From Mycobacterium sp. IS-1264 (GTDB lineage: Bacteria; Actinomycetota; Actinomycetes; Mycobacteriales; Mycobacteriaceae), in contig NZ_MBES01000016.1 in assembly GCF_001954195.1 (NCBI RefSeq), positions 62,001-126,000 of the forward strand: a DNA stretch of 64,000 nucleotides, in the 5' to 3' direction. This document shows positions 35,420 through 45,639 of this stretch, one piece after another. Below the pieces are notes generated by a model. It did no database searches and was not told the DNA's origin. It worked only from the letters and a program-made list of their open reading frames with translations. Position numbers and translations under genes: made by a program. How positions within the stretch are numbered: position 1 is the first letter of the stretch; each line of letters starts with the position of its first letter.

Positions 35420-36739
35420 ATGGCGGACGACGAGCAAGCCGAATCCGCCTCCGCGGCGGGCAATGACGTCGAGTCGCCGGTGGACAACAGCGGCGTATCG
35501 CGCCGGCGCATGCTGGGCGGTGCAATGCTGGCCGGGCTTACCGGCACCGCGGTCGGCGCCGTCGGGGGCGGGTTCGCCGGCTACGCGACCGCGGCCACAC
35601 AGCGCGACGACGACAACGACACCGTCGACCTGCGCCGCAGCTACCGCTTCTACGGCCAGACTCACCAAGGCGGAATCGCCACGCTCCCACAGCGTTACGC
35701 GGTTTTCATGTCCTTCTCGCTGGCCGACAGCGCCAGCCGTCGAGATCTACAAAGCCTGCTGGCGCGCTGGTCGGCGGCGGCCGCGGTCCTGCAGCAGGGC
35801 AATCCCGTCGGCACCGTGCAGCCCCAGGTCGAGGTGCAGCCGCCCACCGACACCGGGGAGGCCTACGGGCTGAGCCCGGCCAGCCTCACCGTCACCGTCG
35901 GTTTGGGGCCGTCCCTGTTCGGGGAACGCTTCGGGCTCGGCGCGCGGCGTCCCGCCGTGTTCACCGAACTGCCCCCGCTCAACGGCGACAACCTGGATCC
36001 CCGCCTGCATGGGGGCGACCTGTCGGTGCAAGCCTGCGCCGACGACCCGCAGGTCTGCTACCACGCCGTGCGCAACCTCGCCCGCCTCGGGCGCAACATC
36101 GTGTCGCCGTTCTGGGCGGTGCTGGGGTTCGGCCGAGCCTCGGCCGGCCCCGGCCAGCACACGCCCCGAAACCTGTTGGGATTCAAGGACGGTACCCGCA
36201 ACATCACCACCCAGGCGGAGTACGACCGCTTCGTCTGGATCGACAACAGCGACCAGGCCTGGATGAACGGGGGCACCTATCAGGTCGTCCGCAAAATCCG
36301 GATGCTGATGGAGACCTGGGACGTCGACCGCGTCGGTAATCAGCAGAAGATCTTCGGCCGTACCAAAGAGGAGGGCGCGCCGCTCAGCGGCAAGGCCGAG
36401 TTCGACACGCCGAATTTCAGCGCCAAGGGCGCCGACGGCGAACCGCTCATCGACCCGCGGTCGCACATCGGTTTGGCCGCCCGGGAAAACAACGACGGCA
36501 TCATGATCCGCCGGAGGTCCTACAACTACACCGACGGCCTCGACGCCAACGGTCAACTCAACGCCGGTTTGTTGTTCGTCTCCTATCAGAACGATCCACA
36601 GCATTTCGTCCGCCTGCAGAACCGTCTCGGGGCCAACGACCTACTCAACGAGTACATCCGCCACATCGGCTCGGCGATCTTCGCGGTGCCACCCGCACCC
36701 GCCGAGGGCCACTACATCGCCCAAAGTCTGTTCAGCTGA
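35420..36739 (+). CDS. efeB: EfeB, Tat-exported DyP-type haem peroxidase
   Basis: 439 residues. Tat signal SRRRMLGG within residues 27-65, then a dye-decolourising peroxidase with the distal GFKDGT (GxxDG) motif and a proximal His in DPRSHIGLA. EfeB acts outside the membrane, oxidising ferrous iron or releasing iron from haem for the EfeUO pathway. It begins two bases after the efeO stop and ends seven bases before the convergent M42 gene. Confidence 0.92.
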   Translation: MADDEQAESASAAGNDVESPVDNSGVSRRRMLGGAMLAGLTGTAVGAVGGGFAGYATAATQRDDDNDTVDLRRSYRFYGQTHQGGIATLPQRYAVFMSFSLADSASRRDLQSLLARWSAAAAVLQQGNPVGTVQPQVEVQPPTDTGEAYGLSPASLTVTVGLGPSLFGERFGLGARRPAVFTELPPLNGDNLDPRLHGGDLSVQACADDPQVCYHAVRNLARLGRNIVSPFWAVLGFGRASAGPGQHTPRNLLGFKDGTRNITTQAEYDRFVWIDNSDQAWMNGGTYQVVRKIRMLMETWDVDRVGNQQKIFGRTKEEGAPLSGKAEFDTPNFSAKGADGEPLIDPRSHIGLAARENNDGIMIRRRSYNYTDGLDANGQLNAGLLFVSYQNDPQHFVRLQNRLGANDLLNEYIRHIGSAIFAVPPAPAEGHYIAQSLFS

Positions 36740-36746
36740 ACAACAT

Positions 36747-37856
36747 TCACGGCTGCAGCAGGAAGTCGACGACGATCGCAGCCATGTCGCCGATGGCATC
36801 GCGCCGCACGACTTCGAAACCGTGGGTGCTCAGCGTGGGCAGGCACAGCAGCCCCGCCCGCGGTGTCAGCCCGTTGGCCTTCGCGTGCGAGGCGTCCGAC
36901 TCGAATGCGCCCAGCGCGGCCGCCTGGGGCGCCAGTTCCCGGTCGGCGGCGATCCTCATCAGCCGGTCGGCGACGTCCTTGTCGTAAACACACAAAGCAT
37001 CGCTGTACCCGACGATCGGACCGCCGGCGACGCTCGTCCCGTACTCCCGCTCGGTAGGCCCGACCTCGAGGGCGAGTGTGAGGGTGCCGGGCAGTGACGC
37101 GCTGGCGTAGGAGCCGCCCACGCCACCGATCTCCTCGTTGGTGGTGAACACGAAATAGGCGTCGTGGGCGGGTCGTTGGCTGCGATCGCGAAGCAGGCGG
37201 GCGGCGCGCAGCAGGGCGGTGACCGCGGCGCGGTCGTCGAGGAAGTAGCAACCGACGTAGTCCCCGATCTTGACCAGCGTCCTCTTGCTTCGCTCCACGC
37301 ACACGCGGGTGCCGGCGTGCACCCCCGCGGCATCCAGCTCATCGGGACTGCGCCCGGTGAAGATGTACACGTGCTGCCAGTCGAGTGCCTTGTCGCCTTG
37401 ATCGGGTTTGGTCTCCCAGATCCGCGGGCTCTCCTTCGTGGTGTGCTCGGACCCGAGCGTCAGCACCGCGGTGAACGTCTCGTGGTCGCCGAGCACGGCG
37501 ACCGGGCCAAGCCCGAAGTTGCCGGGATACATCGTCCCCAATTGCGTCACGTGCAGCGTGCCGTCGGACTCGATGCGCTTGACGATCATGGACAACTCGT
37601 CCATGTGCGCCATGACCCGCGTCGCGGCGGCCGGCCCCGCCGTCGCGGCGGTCCGGTGTGCCGCGCCTTCGGGGAGGCCCTCGGTGGCGCCGAGGTAGCC
37701 GACCAGGTTGCCGGCGTCGTCGATCCACATGTCGTCCACGACGGGTTGGAGTTCGCGGGCGCACACGTTGCGCACCGTGTCTTCCTGGCCGCACGGCCCG
37801 TACGTCCACAACAGCTCCTGCAACAGGCCGTCGGTGGACTGCTCGTGGTGTTCCAT
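36747..37856 (-). CDS. M42-family metallopeptidase
   Basis: 369 residues. Metal-site pattern of M42/M20 aminopeptidases: AHMDE (first His and Asp), FLDDRAA, NEEIGG with the catalytic Glu pair, LEVGPTE, and a late His in LSTHGFE. Such enzymes are cytosolic aminopeptidases forming large tetrahedral particles, or related deacylases. It shares a 130-base divergent gap with the stress protein, where a DosR-like box lies. Substrate unknown. Confidence 0.85.
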   Translation of the reverse strand: MEHHEQSTDGLLQELLWTYGPCGQEDTVRNVCARELQPVVDDMWIDDAGNLVGYLGATEGLPEGAAHRTAATAGPAAATRVMAHMDELSMIVKRIESDGTLHVTQLGTMYPGNFGLGPVAVLGDHETFTAVLTLGSEHTTKESPRIWETKPDQGDKALDWQHVYIFTGRSPDELDAAGVHAGTRVCVERSKRTLVKIGDYVGCYFLDDRAAVTALLRAARLLRDRSQRPAHDAYFVFTTNEEIGGVGGSYASASLPGTLTLALEVGPTEREYGTSVAGGPIVGYSDALCVYDKDVADRLMRIAADRELAPQAAALGAFESDASHAKANGLTPRAGLLCLPTLSTHGFEVVRRDAIGDMAAIVVDFLLQP

Positions 37857-37915
37857 CCGGTTCCCCTCGTGTCACTGGCAACGGTATCGGCCACGGAAGC
37901 CCTTTGTCCCCGTCG

Positions 37916-37935
37916 TTGAGGACTAAAGCCTCACG
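37916..37935. promoter_or_regulatory. DosR-like box upstream of universal stress protein 1
   Basis: TTGAGGACTAAAGCCTCACG matches 14 of 20 positions of the dormancy box TTSGGGACTWWAGTCCCSAA, including the GGACTAAAG core. It lies 51 bases upstream of the stress-protein ATG and 60 bases from the divergent M42 start. Confidence 0.6.
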
Positions 37936-37986
37936 CCCGGCACCTACTTCGGTCTATAGCGTCGCTCGTGACGAGAGGAGCACGAA

Positions 37987-38871
37987 ATGTCCGCACCTGT
38001 GAAACCGCGCGGCATCGTCGTCGCGGTCGACGGTTCACCCGCATCGAACGCCGCCGCGTGCTGGGCGGCCCGTGACGCCGCGCTAAGGAATGTTTCCCTG
38101 ACGTTGGTGCATGCGGTGGTGACGCCCACCGTGAGCTGGCCGCCGGTTCCATACCCCGAGTCGTTGGCCGTGGGGCTGGAGGACGAGGGCAAAAGGGCCG
38201 TCATGCACGCGGCCAAAATCGCCGAAGATTCGATGCCCGTGGACCGCAAGGTCACGATCAACCGGGAGTTGGTGTATTCGGCCCCGGTGCCCGCGCTGAT
38301 CAAGATGTCCGATGAGGCGGAGCTGATCGTCGTGGGCAATTCCGGGCGCGGATTGCTGGCCCGCGGCGTGCTCGGCTCGGTCAGTTCGGCAGTGGTGCGC
38401 CACGCGAATTGTCCCGTCGCGGTCATCCGCGACGAAGATCAGTTGATACCCGACCCCCAGAACGCCCCCGTGCTGGTGGGCATCGACGGCTCGCCGGCCT
38501 CCGAACTCGCGACGGCGATCGCGTTCGACGAGGCGTCTCGCCGGGGCGTTGACCTGATGGCCCTGCAGGCATGGAGCGACGTTGCGGTGTTGGACGTCGC
38601 CGGAATGGATTGGGCGAGCGTGGAAGCCGAGGCGGAACGCAGCCTCGCCGAAAACCTGGCGGGCTGGCAGGAACGCTATCCCGACGTGGCGGTGCACCGG
38701 CTGGTGGTGCGCGACCGGCCGGCGCGACAACTCGTCGAGAAGTCGGAATCCGCTCAGCTTGTCGTAGTGGGTAGCCACGGCCGCGGCGGCTTGGCCGGCA
38801 TGCTGGGTTCGGTCAGCAACGCAGTCCTGCACTCGGTTCGGAGGCCGTTGATCGTCGCCCGACCGTCGTGA
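37987..38871 (+). CDS. tandem universal stress protein 1 (Rv2005c/Rv2623-like)
   Basis: 294 residues, two USP domains. Each ends with an ATP-binding GxxGxnG(S) motif: [15 protein letters not shown] in the first and [14 protein letters not shown] in the second. Mycobacterial tandem USPs of this type bind ATP and are induced by hypoxia through DosR. GAGAGGAG ribosome site before the ATG. Its 3' end overlaps the convergent flavin hydroxylase by 59 bases. Confidence 0.9.
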   Translation: MSAPVKPRGIVVAVDGSPASNAAACWAARDAALRNVSLTLVHAVVTPTVSWPPVPYPESLAVGLEDEGKRAVMHAAKIAEDSMPVDRKVTINRELVYSAPVPALIKMSDEAELIVVGNSGRGLLARGVLGSVSSAVVRHANCPVAVIRDEDQLIPDPQNAPVLVGIDGSPASELATAIAFDEASRRGVDLMALQAWSDVAVLDVAGMDWASVEAEAERSLAENLAGWQERYPDVAVHRLVVRDRPARQLVEKSESAQLVVVGSHGRGGLAGMLGSVSNAVLHSVRRPLIVARPS

Positions 38872-40375
38872 GCGTCCATGCGCACAGCGCGGCAACGTCA
38901 CGCCCGGCGCGCATGACCGTTCGGTCGGGACGGACGATGGCGGCGGTGGCATGCCCACGCCGCAGCCACGTCGCGAGCACACCGCCGGGTTGAGCGACCA
39001 CGACGACGACCCCGCGCTGCCGCAGCGATGCTGCTAAGTCAGTGCCCGGCGGAGTGGACGTGATCACGGCGAAACCGGCACCAACGGCGTCGTCGAGCCG
39101 ATGACCATCGGGCAGAACGGGATTCGGGCACAGCGTGCCGGCCAGCTCACCCGGCCGGTGGCCCTTGGGCACCAGGGCGGAAGAGTGCAATGCCGGCGTG
39201 GTGGAGTCGACGACCTTTTCGCGCAGCCCCGGGACCAGTCGCAGCCGGGGCAGCACCGCGCGGCGCACCAGGTTGCCCAGCCGACCGCCGCCGGTCATCG
39301 ACCGGCCGACCGTGAGCGCCAGCCGAATCATGGCCCGGGCGTGCGGTTTACGCTCCTTTTCGTAGCTGTCCAGGACGTGCGCCGCGAGCGTGCCGTTCAA
39401 AACCCCGGCGATCTTCCAGGCGAGGTTCATGGCATCCCGCAACCCCGCGCCCATGCCCTGGCCGATGAATGGGGGAGTGAGATGCGCCGCGTCGCCCAGG
39501 ATGAAGATGTTCCCGCGGCGCCACCGATCGGCGATTTGGGCGCGGAAGGTGTACTCGGTGACGCGCAGCAGGGTCAGGTCGCCGTCGTCGACGTCGGCGA
39601 TCCACGGCGCGATCAGCGGCCGCAATGTCTCCAGAGTGCCGAAATCGTCGGCACTTTCGCCGGCCAGCAACTGGAACTCCCAGCGGTACCGCGCCGGCCC
39701 GATGCGCATGTACGTTCCCGCGCGAACCGGGTCGCAGACTTGATGCACGCCCTCCCACTGGTGTAGGTCGGCCGCGGCGGCGACGTCGGCGACGAGCCAG
39801 CGCTGTTCGAACTTCAAATCGTGCATGACCGAGCCGATCTGCGCCCGCACCATGCTGTTGGCGCCATCGCAGCCCAGCAGATACGCGGCGTCGACGTGGT
39901 GAACCTGCCCGTCGGAGCGGTCGGCGAACGTGACCCGCACGTACCTTCCGTTATCCGTCACCTCGGTCACCTCGGTGTTCCCCCGCAATTGCGCCTGCGG
40001 AAAGCGCTCGAGGTTTGCCCGCAGCAGGCCCTCCAACTCCGGCTGGTCGAACATGTTCGCCTGCGGGAAGCCATTGAGGCTGTCCGACGTGTCGCGGTTG
40101 AACTCGGCGAGCACCCGGAATCGATTGTCCAGCAATCGCAGCCCCAGCGTGGGTCGTGAAATCGCCGCGAACTCGTCAGCGATCCCCAAACGGGCGATGA
40201 CGCGGTAGATTTCGTCATCGAGGTGCACGGCGCGGGGTTGCGGGTATACGCCGGGCCAGCGGTCCAGGACGAGGCATTCCACGCCGTATTGGGCCAGCAG
40301 CGTGGCCGCGGTGACGCCGGTCGGCCCGGCGCCGACTATGACAACCGGAACGTGCCGAATGGCCTTGTCGGTCAC
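38813..40375 (-). CDS. FAD-dependent aromatic hydroxylase (MhpA/PheA-like)
   Basis: 520 residues from GTG 40375, which overlaps the stop of the upstream FAH gene (GTGA). FAD-binding GAGPTG near the N-terminus, DG motif LLGCDGANS, and second FAD motif [19 protein letters not shown]. It belongs to class A flavin monooxygenases that hydroxylate phenolic rings, such as 3-(3-hydroxyphenyl)propionate hydroxylase. Last gene of a three-gene ring-cleavage operon. The exact substrate is unclear. Confidence 0.87.
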   Translation of the reverse strand: MTDKAIRHVPVVIVGAGPTGVTAATLLAQYGVECLVLDRWPGVYPQPRAVHLDDEIYRVIARLGIADEFAAISRPTLGLRLLDNRFRVLAEFNRDTSDSLNGFPQANMFDQPELEGLLRANLERFPQAQLRGNTEVTEVTDNGRYVRVTFADRSDGQVHHVDAAYLLGCDGANSMVRAQIGSVMHDLKFEQRWLVADVAAAADLHQWEGVHQVCDPVRAGTYMRIGPARYRWEFQLLAGESADDFGTLETLRPLIAPWIADVDDGDLTLLRVTEYTFRAQIADRWRRGNIFILGDAAHLTPPFIGQGMGAGLRDAMNLAWKIAGVLNGTLAAHVLDSYEKERKPHARAMIRLALTVGRSMTGGGRLGNLVRRAVLPRLRLVPGLREKVVDSTTPALHSSALVPKGHRPGELAGTLCPNPVLPDGHRLDDAVGAGFAVITSTPPGTDLAASLRQRGVVVVVAQPGGVLATWLRRGHATAAIVRPDRTVMRAGRDVAALCAWTLTTVGRRSTASEPSAGLRC

Positions 40376-41322
40376 GCGAATCGAACAGCGCTGCGCTGCG
40401 TACCGAGGTCGATGGCGCCGTCGTCGGTGGACACGGACGCCTCCACGATGTCGCCGTGCCCCAGATATTTCGGGTTGGCGGCCTGACGTTTGAAAAACGC
40501 CTTCCACTTGATCGCCGGCGGCAACAGATTCCCGATGATCTCCACCGGCTTGGGCGGGGCGCTCAGCGCGGTGCCGACCGGGGTGCCAGTAAGGATAAGG
40601 TCGCCGGCGGCGAGCTCCTGGAATTGGGTGAGCGACTGCAGCGCCTGCAGCGGTCGATACAGCATGTCCCCGTCGACGAGGGCATTCTGCCGCTCCTCGC
40701 CGCTGACGCTCAGGCGCAGCCGCAGCTCGCCGAACCGGCTGAGCTCGTCGGCGGTCAGCAGCACCAACTCCGGCCCGACCGGGGTGAACGTCGGATAGGA
40801 CTTGGCCTCATAGAACTGCGTCTGCGGAAGCTGTATGTCGCGCGCGGAAACATCGTTGGTGACGACCAGTCCGGCGATGAAGTCGGCGAGGTTGGCTTCG
40901 GAAATTGTTGTGCCGACCGGGATTGCGCGCCCGATCACCAGCCCGATCTCCACCTCGTAGTCGAGGAGCTTCACGTGTGCCGGTTTGACGATGTCGTCGA
41001 ACGGACCGTTGATCGACGCCGACGCCTTGCGAAAGAAGGTCAGCGGAACCGTCGCCGGGTCCATGCCCGCATCCTTGACATGCGACGCAAAGTTGGTCAT
41101 CTGGGCCACAACTCGGCACGGCCGGGTCACCGGGGAGATCAGCTCGAGGCTGTCGACGGCGACGGTGTCCGCGCTGGCGGCGGCCGCATCGATCGCCGCG
41201 CGGTCGGCCAGCAGCTGCGCGGTCGTGGTCGCGGCGGTGTCGATTTTCACCGCGCCGTTCGGTGTTTTGCGCCACCATGCATGGCCGGTTTCAGAAGCGG
41301 TGTGCAGGAGGGAGACGGTCAT
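40372..41322 (-). CDS. fumarylacetoacetate hydrolase-family protein
   Basis: 316 residues. The FAH fold is seen in LLDYEVEIGLVIG (metal-binding Glu pair), NDVSARDIQL and LILTGTPVGTA. Members hydrolyse, isomerise or decarboxylate the keto-acids formed after ring cleavage. The start overlaps the dioxygenase stop by four bases (ATGA), and its own stop overlaps the hydroxylase start. Consistent with the later step of meta-cleavage. Confidence 0.88.
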   Translation of the reverse strand: MTVSLLHTASETGHAWWRKTPNGAVKIDTAATTTAQLLADRAAIDAAAASADTVAVDSLELISPVTRPCRVVAQMTNFASHVKDAGMDPATVPLTFFRKASASINGPFDDIVKPAHVKLLDYEVEIGLVIGRAIPVGTTISEANLADFIAGLVVTNDVSARDIQLPQTQFYEAKSYPTFTPVGPELVLLTADELSRFGELRLRLSVSGEERQNALVDGDMLYRPLQALQSLTQFQELAAGDLILTGTPVGTALSAPPKPVEIIGNLLPPAIKWKAFFKRQAANPKYLGHGDIVEASVSTDDGAIDLGTQRSAVRFA

Positions 41323-42446
41323 GAGGTGGCTACCTTCAGGAGTCCGAAGAGGCGGCTGACGTCGAACTCGTTGCTGTCGCGAAGCGCGGTGATCATCGAA
41401 ACCAGTTCGTGGCGGGCCGATTTGAACCCGGTCCCGAGGAAGTCTCTACTTACCGGCGGCCCCCACTGTGCCAACCCGGACGCGGTGAAGGGCGCCCAAC
41501 CCGGGTCGAGGGTGTTGTCGAACATGTCGCCGTCGGCGAAGTGCTCGACCAGGAAGCCATCGGGATCGCGCCAGTAGTCGAAGATCTGGCTGCCCTGAAT
41601 GTGCCTGCCGATGCCCCAGGAGCGGAAATAGCCGCGCTCCCTGAGGTATTCGCCGCCGGCCGCCAGGGCGTCGAGGTCGCTGACTTGGTAGGCCGAGTGC
41701 ACGTAGCGGTTGGCCGGACCCAGCGCAAGCGCCAGCGTGTGGTGATCTGCCGGTGCGGATCCCCGATCGCAGCGAATGAAGCTCAGGGCCGGTCCGCGTC
41801 CGCGCTGGCCGGGGAAGAACAGGAAGTCGCTGACGATCATCCCCAGGTTGTCCAGATACCAGTTCAGCGTCTGGAGGTACTTGGTCGACTGCACCACCAG
41901 ATGGCCCAGGCGCTGCACTCGAGCGGGCGCACGTGGGGGGCGCTGACCGGCGTTGGTGCGCTGCACGTCATGCCCGAAGTTGAACACGTGCGGCGGCTGG
42001 CCGGCTAGCTCCGGCAGTTCGTGCATGCCGGCGACGACCCGCACCGGCATCCCACTGGGATCGATGAGGTTGACCGACAGGCCGCCGAGGGTTTCGGGCA
42101 GCGCCTGCGCGGTGGCGCCGGATTTGTGGGCCAGCCGCAGCACGTCGGCCTCATCGGCGGCCCGAAACGCCGCTCCGGTGAATCGCGTCCGCTCCCCGCG
42201 GCGCACGATCACACACGGTGCTCCGGCATCGGTGCCGCGCAGCTGAACCTCGTCCGGACCGTGGTGTACGGCGTGAAAGCCGAAGGCCCGCGCGAACGCC
42301 TCGGCGCGCGTCAGGTCGGGCTTCTCGAATTCCAGCCAGGCAATATCGGCGATTTTGATCACCGGGTTGCGCGAGCGGCCGGGGTGTTCGCCGGGTAATG
42401 CGCCCTGCTCACTGTGCAGGTCCCGGTGGGCGCTTTGCGTCTGCAT
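41319..42446 (-). CDS. extradiol ring-cleavage dioxygenase (VOC family)
   Basis: 375 residues, two VOC halves. The second carries the iron site expected for type I extradiol enzymes: His in QRLGHLVVQST, His in ANRYVHSAYQV and Glu in GFLVEHF. It opens a catechol-like ring next to the hydroxyls. First gene of the operon; 98-base divergent gap to a TetR gene holding two matching palindromes. Confidence 0.88.
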   Translation of the reverse strand: MQTQSAHRDLHSEQGALPGEHPGRSRNPVIKIADIAWLEFEKPDLTRAEAFARAFGFHAVHHGPDEVQLRGTDAGAPCVIVRRGERTRFTGAAFRAADEADVLRLAHKSGATAQALPETLGGLSVNLIDPSGMPVRVVAGMHELPELAGQPPHVFNFGHDVQRTNAGQRPPRAPARVQRLGHLVVQSTKYLQTLNWYLDNLGMIVSDFLFFPGQRGRGPALSFIRCDRGSAPADHHTLALALGPANRYVHSAYQVSDLDALAAGGEYLRERGYFRSWGIGRHIQGSQIFDYWRDPDGFLVEHFADGDMFDNTLDPGWAPFTASGLAQWGPPVSRDFLGTGFKSARHELVSMITALRDSNEFDVSRLFGLLKVATS

Positions 42447-42465
42447 GATTGACCATCCCTCTAAC

Positions 42466-42479
42466 TGACGAAATCGTCA
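42466..42479. promoter_or_regulatory. operator copy 1 of the ring-cleavage operon
   Basis: TGACGAAATCGTCA has perfect six-base arms (TGACGA/TCGTCA). It lies 20 bases upstream of the dioxygenase start and forms a pair with the site at 42509. Confidence 0.6.
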
Positions 42480-42508
42480 CATACGAGTCAACGTTCAGTC
42501 AAGGGTTC

Positions 42509-42522
42509 TGACGAAATCCTCA
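42509..42522. promoter_or_regulatory. operator copy 2 of the ring-cleavage operon
   Basis: TGACGAAATCCTCA differs from copy 1 by one base. It lies 43 bases from copy 1 (about four helical turns) and 23 bases upstream of the TetR ATG. Its place fits autoregulation. Confidence 0.55.
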
Positions 42523-42544
42523 AAAGTGATGCATACTGCTACCC

Positions 42545-43198
42545 ATGAGCGCGATGCCCGACGATTCCGAGTCGCCCAATCGCCTAGAGCGGCGCAAGCA
42601 ACGCACCAGGACGGCGCTGGTCAAGGCCGCGCAGCGGTTGATCGCCGAGGGACGGGTCAACGTCCCGGTCTTGGAGATCACCCAGGCCGCCGACGTCGGC
42701 ATGGGTTCCTTCTACAACCATTTCGACAGCAAGGAGCAGCTGTTCGAGGCCGCGGTCGCCGACGTGCTCGACGCCCATGGGGCGATGCTCGACCGGCTCA
42801 CCGCGTCGATCGACGACCCCGCCGAAACGTTTGCCGCCAGCTTCCGGCTGACCGGGCGGCTCTTCCGTCAGCGCCCTCAGGAGAGCGAGATCTTGCTGGC
42901 CAGCGTGCCGGCGCTGTTGTCGTCGGAACGCGGCCTGGCGCCGCGGGCGTTGCGGGACATCAAAGCCGGGGTCGAGGCGGGCAGGTTCCATATCGACGAC
43001 CCCGAACTGGCCCTCGCCATGGCCGGCGGCGCTCTGCTCGGGCTCGGAAAGTTGTTGCGTGACGACCCGAGTCGTGACGACGCGCGGGCCGCCGACACGG
43101 TTACCGAGAATGTGCTGCGGCTCTTCGGGCTGAGCGCCGAGGAGGCGCACGACGTGTGCCAACGCCCGCTGCCCGAGGGCACATTCGCCGAGGCCTAG
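42545..43198 (+). CDS. TetR-family regulator of the ring-cleavage operon
   Basis: 217 residues with helix-turn-helix RTALVKAAQRLIAEG followed by AADVGMGSFYNHFDSKEQLFE. It is divergent from the dioxygenase operon, with two TGACGAAATCGTCA-type sites in the gap. Probably represses the operon and itself until an aromatic intermediate binds. Its last four bases overlap the convergent acyltransferase. Confidence 0.88.
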   Translation: MSAMPDDSESPNRLERRKQRTRTALVKAAQRLIAEGRVNVPVLEITQAADVGMGSFYNHFDSKEQLFEAAVADVLDAHGAMLDRLTASIDDPAETFAASFRLTGRLFRQRPQESEILLASVPALLSSERGLAPRALRDIKAGVEAGRFHIDDPELALAMAGGALLGLGKLLRDDPSRDDARAADTVTENVLRLFGLSAEEAHDVCQRPLPEGTFAEA

Positions 43199-44514
43199 GT
43201 AGCGGAATCCACTGACCGCAGCCCGACTTTCGCGGGTCGAAGCGCGACCAGGGTGACTCCGACGGCGAAGATCAGCGCGGTCACCCACGGCAGATGCCCA
43301 TCGGGGGCGAAACCCTTCGCCGCGACGAATGCCAAGCCATACGCTGCCATGGCGGCACCGGCCAGCATGACCGGTTCGCCCCATCGGTCGGAAAGCGGTA
43401 TCCCGAACGTCGGGAGCGGCGCGGCGAAAAGCCGCCGGCCCCACCACAGCAGCACCAGCTCGGCGGCGGTCACCAGGCCGAGGATGACGACCCACTCCAG
43501 CCTGGCCAGCCACCAGTCCGCCGTTCCTTCGGGCGGCTGCGGCAACAGTCCGGCCGGATAGCCGACGACCGCGACGATCACGACGGGGATCATGTGCCAC
43601 AGGTACAGCGCCATCACGTTGTTGTTGGCGATCGACAGCACGCGACGGACGGGGCCGGCGCGCAACGCTCGATTGAGCACGGGCGCAAGGGCCATCGCCA
43701 CGCCTGTCTGTGCGCAGCCGAACGCGAGGAGCGCCACGGTGGGCGGCGTCGTATTGTCAATGGTTTGTCCGGGAACGCCGATCATGCTCACCGGGTAAAG
43801 TTTCAGCCAAATCAGAAGTGCCAGCGCGACCGCCGACCCGGCTCCGAGCGCCGCGGCGCCGCGAGTGCTCAATTGCCGGTCGTGCCAACTGATTCCGAGT
43901 TGGTACAGGGCTCCCCAAGCCAACAAGTAGTTCAGCCAGCCGACGTACGGCATGTGACCGCCGATCGATATCACGTCCACCGCCGCGATTCCCACCGCGA
44001 GCGCCGCAGGTACTCGAAGACCCCAACGGCGTTGTGCGGCAATGGCAATCGGCGTCAGCGAGACCACTATCACGTATACGGCGAGGAACCACAAATGCAT
44101 GGCCACCGCCCAGCCGGCGTATTCCAGCAATGAGCCTGCGACGTGGTTGGCGTCCGCGACCACGACAATCGCCGACACCAGCGCGGCGTAGATCGCCGTC
44201 GGCCCCAGAACTCGAGCCAGCCGGTGGCGAAGCCAGATCGGGCGAGGCATACCGTCAGCGTCGTGGCGATGCGCCCAAGACACCGCGCCGGCGTAGCCGG
44301 CCGCCAGGAAGAACGTCGGGACCGCCTGGAACGGCCAGGTCAGCCACTGGGTCCACGGCATGTCGACGAGGGGGTTCTGCCGGCCGAACTGCCCGTCGCG
44401 GTAGGTCACCGATCCGGCCAGCCAGTGCCCGAGCACAATCAGGACGACGCCGGAGACCCGGTAGAAATCCACCGCCAGGTTGCGGGTGGGCCGCGCGGTG
44501 TTTGCGTGGTCCAT
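43195..44514 (-). CDS. membrane acyltransferase (acyltransferase-3/OafA family)
   Basis: 439 residues with about ten hydrophobic segments. The N-terminal [21 protein letters not shown] places a conserved His in the first helix, as in acyltransferase-3 proteins. These move acyl groups onto sugars or lipids at the membrane. Divergent from the aldo/keto reductase by 65 bases. No operon partner on its own strand. Confidence 0.82.
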   Translation of the reverse strand: MDHANTARPTRNLAVDFYRVSGVVLIVLGHWLAGSVTYRDGQFGRQNPLVDMPWTQWLTWPFQAVPTFFLAAGYAGAVSWAHRHDADGMPRPIWLRHRLARVLGPTAIYAALVSAIVVVADANHVAGSLLEYAGWAVAMHLWFLAVYVIVVSLTPIAIAAQRRWGLRVPAALAVGIAAVDVISIGGHMPYVGWLNYLLAWGALYQLGISWHDRQLSTRGAAALGAGSAVALALLIWLKLYPVSMIGVPGQTIDNTTPPTVALLAFGCAQTGVAMALAPVLNRALRAGPVRRVLSIANNNVMALYLWHMIPVVIVAVVGYPAGLLPQPPEGTADWWLARLEWVVILGLVTAAELVLLWWGRRLFAAPLPTFGIPLSDRWGEPVMLAGAAMAAYGLAFVAAKGFAPDGHLPWVTALIFAVGVTLVALRPAKVGLRSVDSAT

Positions 44515-44579
44515 CAGATCGCGGGAAGCTCGACGCGGTGCACAGCGCCACGGTACCCGGCCGAATGACAGGAGAACGT

Positions 44580-45551
44580 GTGGAACAGGCTCAGCTGGGC
44601 GACTTACAGGTCGGCCGTATCGGCTTGGGTGCGATGGGTATGTCCGCCGCCTATTCGATCGGTGGCTTTGACGACGCCGAGTCGATCCGGACCATTCACC
44701 GCGCCATCGATCTTGGCGTCACGCTGATCGACACCGCCGAGGTCTACGGCCCTTACGTCAACGAGGAACTCGTCGCACGCGGGCTGTCGGGCCGGCGAGA
44801 TCAAGTTGTGCTGGCCACCAAGTTCGGCTTGATCTCGCACACGGGCCGCGACGGCCTGGACAGCAGCCCCGCCAATATCCGCATCGCCGTGGATGGTTCC
44901 CTGCAACGGCTGGGGACCGACCACATCGACCTGTACTACCAACACCGCCTCGATCGCGGCACGCCGATCGAAGACACGATCGGGGCATTGGCCGAGCTGG
45001 TGGCCGCCGGAAAGATCCGGCACATCGGGCTTTCCGAAGTCGGCGTGAACACCATCCGCCGAGCGCACGCCGTGCATCCCCTCACCGCCGTGCAATCCGA
45101 ATACTCCCTTTGGACCCGTGACCCCGAGGAGGGGGTGCTCGACGTCCTGCGCGAACTGGGCATCGGATTCGTTGCGTACTCGCCGCTGGGCCGTGGGTTC
45201 CTCACCGGCGCGATCCGCTCCACGGAGGAGCTGCCCGACAGCGACTACCGCAAGACCAACCCCCGATTCTTCGACGAGAATTTCCAGCACAACCTCAACA
45301 GCGCCGACGAGTTGCGCGATATCAGCGCCGATGTCGGCGCCACTCCGGCTCAGGTCGCGTTGGCCTGGCTGCTCGCGAAAGGCCCTGACATCGTGCCCAT
45401 CCCGGGCACTAAACGCGTGGCCCGCCTCGAGGAGAATGCCGCTGCGGACACGGTCGAGCTCACCCCCGAACAGGTGGCGAGGCTCGACCGGCTAACCCCG
45501 GCCGTCGGCGGTCATCACGCCGAGGCGCAGATGGGTTGGATCGACCGCTAG
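44580..45551 (+). CDS. aldo/keto reductase
   Basis: 323 residues from GTG 44580, five bases after AGGAGA; an ATG at 44565 lacks a ribosome site. TIM-barrel AKR with the tetrad Asp/Tyr in DTAEVYG, Lys in LATKFG and His in YYQHRLD, and the cofactor segment IPGTKR. Reduces aldehydes or ketones with NADPH. Substrate unknown. Confidence 0.9.
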   Translation: MEQAQLGDLQVGRIGLGAMGMSAAYSIGGFDDAESIRTIHRAIDLGVTLIDTAEVYGPYVNEELVARGLSGRRDQVVLATKFGLISHTGRDGLDSSPANIRIAVDGSLQRLGTDHIDLYYQHRLDRGTPIEDTIGALAELVAAGKIRHIGLSEVGVNTIRRAHAVHPLTAVQSEYSLWTRDPEEGVLDVLRELGIGFVAYSPLGRGFLTGAIRSTEELPDSDYRKTNPRFFDENFQHNLNSADELRDISADVGATPAQVALAWLLAKGPDIVPIPGTKRVARLEENAAADTVELTPEQVARLDRLTPAVGGHHAEAQMGWIDR

Positions 45552-45639
45552 TGGGTGGCGACGAAGCGCGGACGTGCGAGTCATGTTGCGCCGCACCAGT
45601 TCTACCAAAGCGACGTTTTCGTTACGACATCAGAAAGGT

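Noticed and set aside
36747..37856. M42 peptidase as the hydrolase of the N-acetylglutaminylglutamine trio with the edge amidotransferase
   Set aside because: It is about 25 kb away, and its sequence lacks the segments I recall for that trio member; it looks like a general M42 enzyme.
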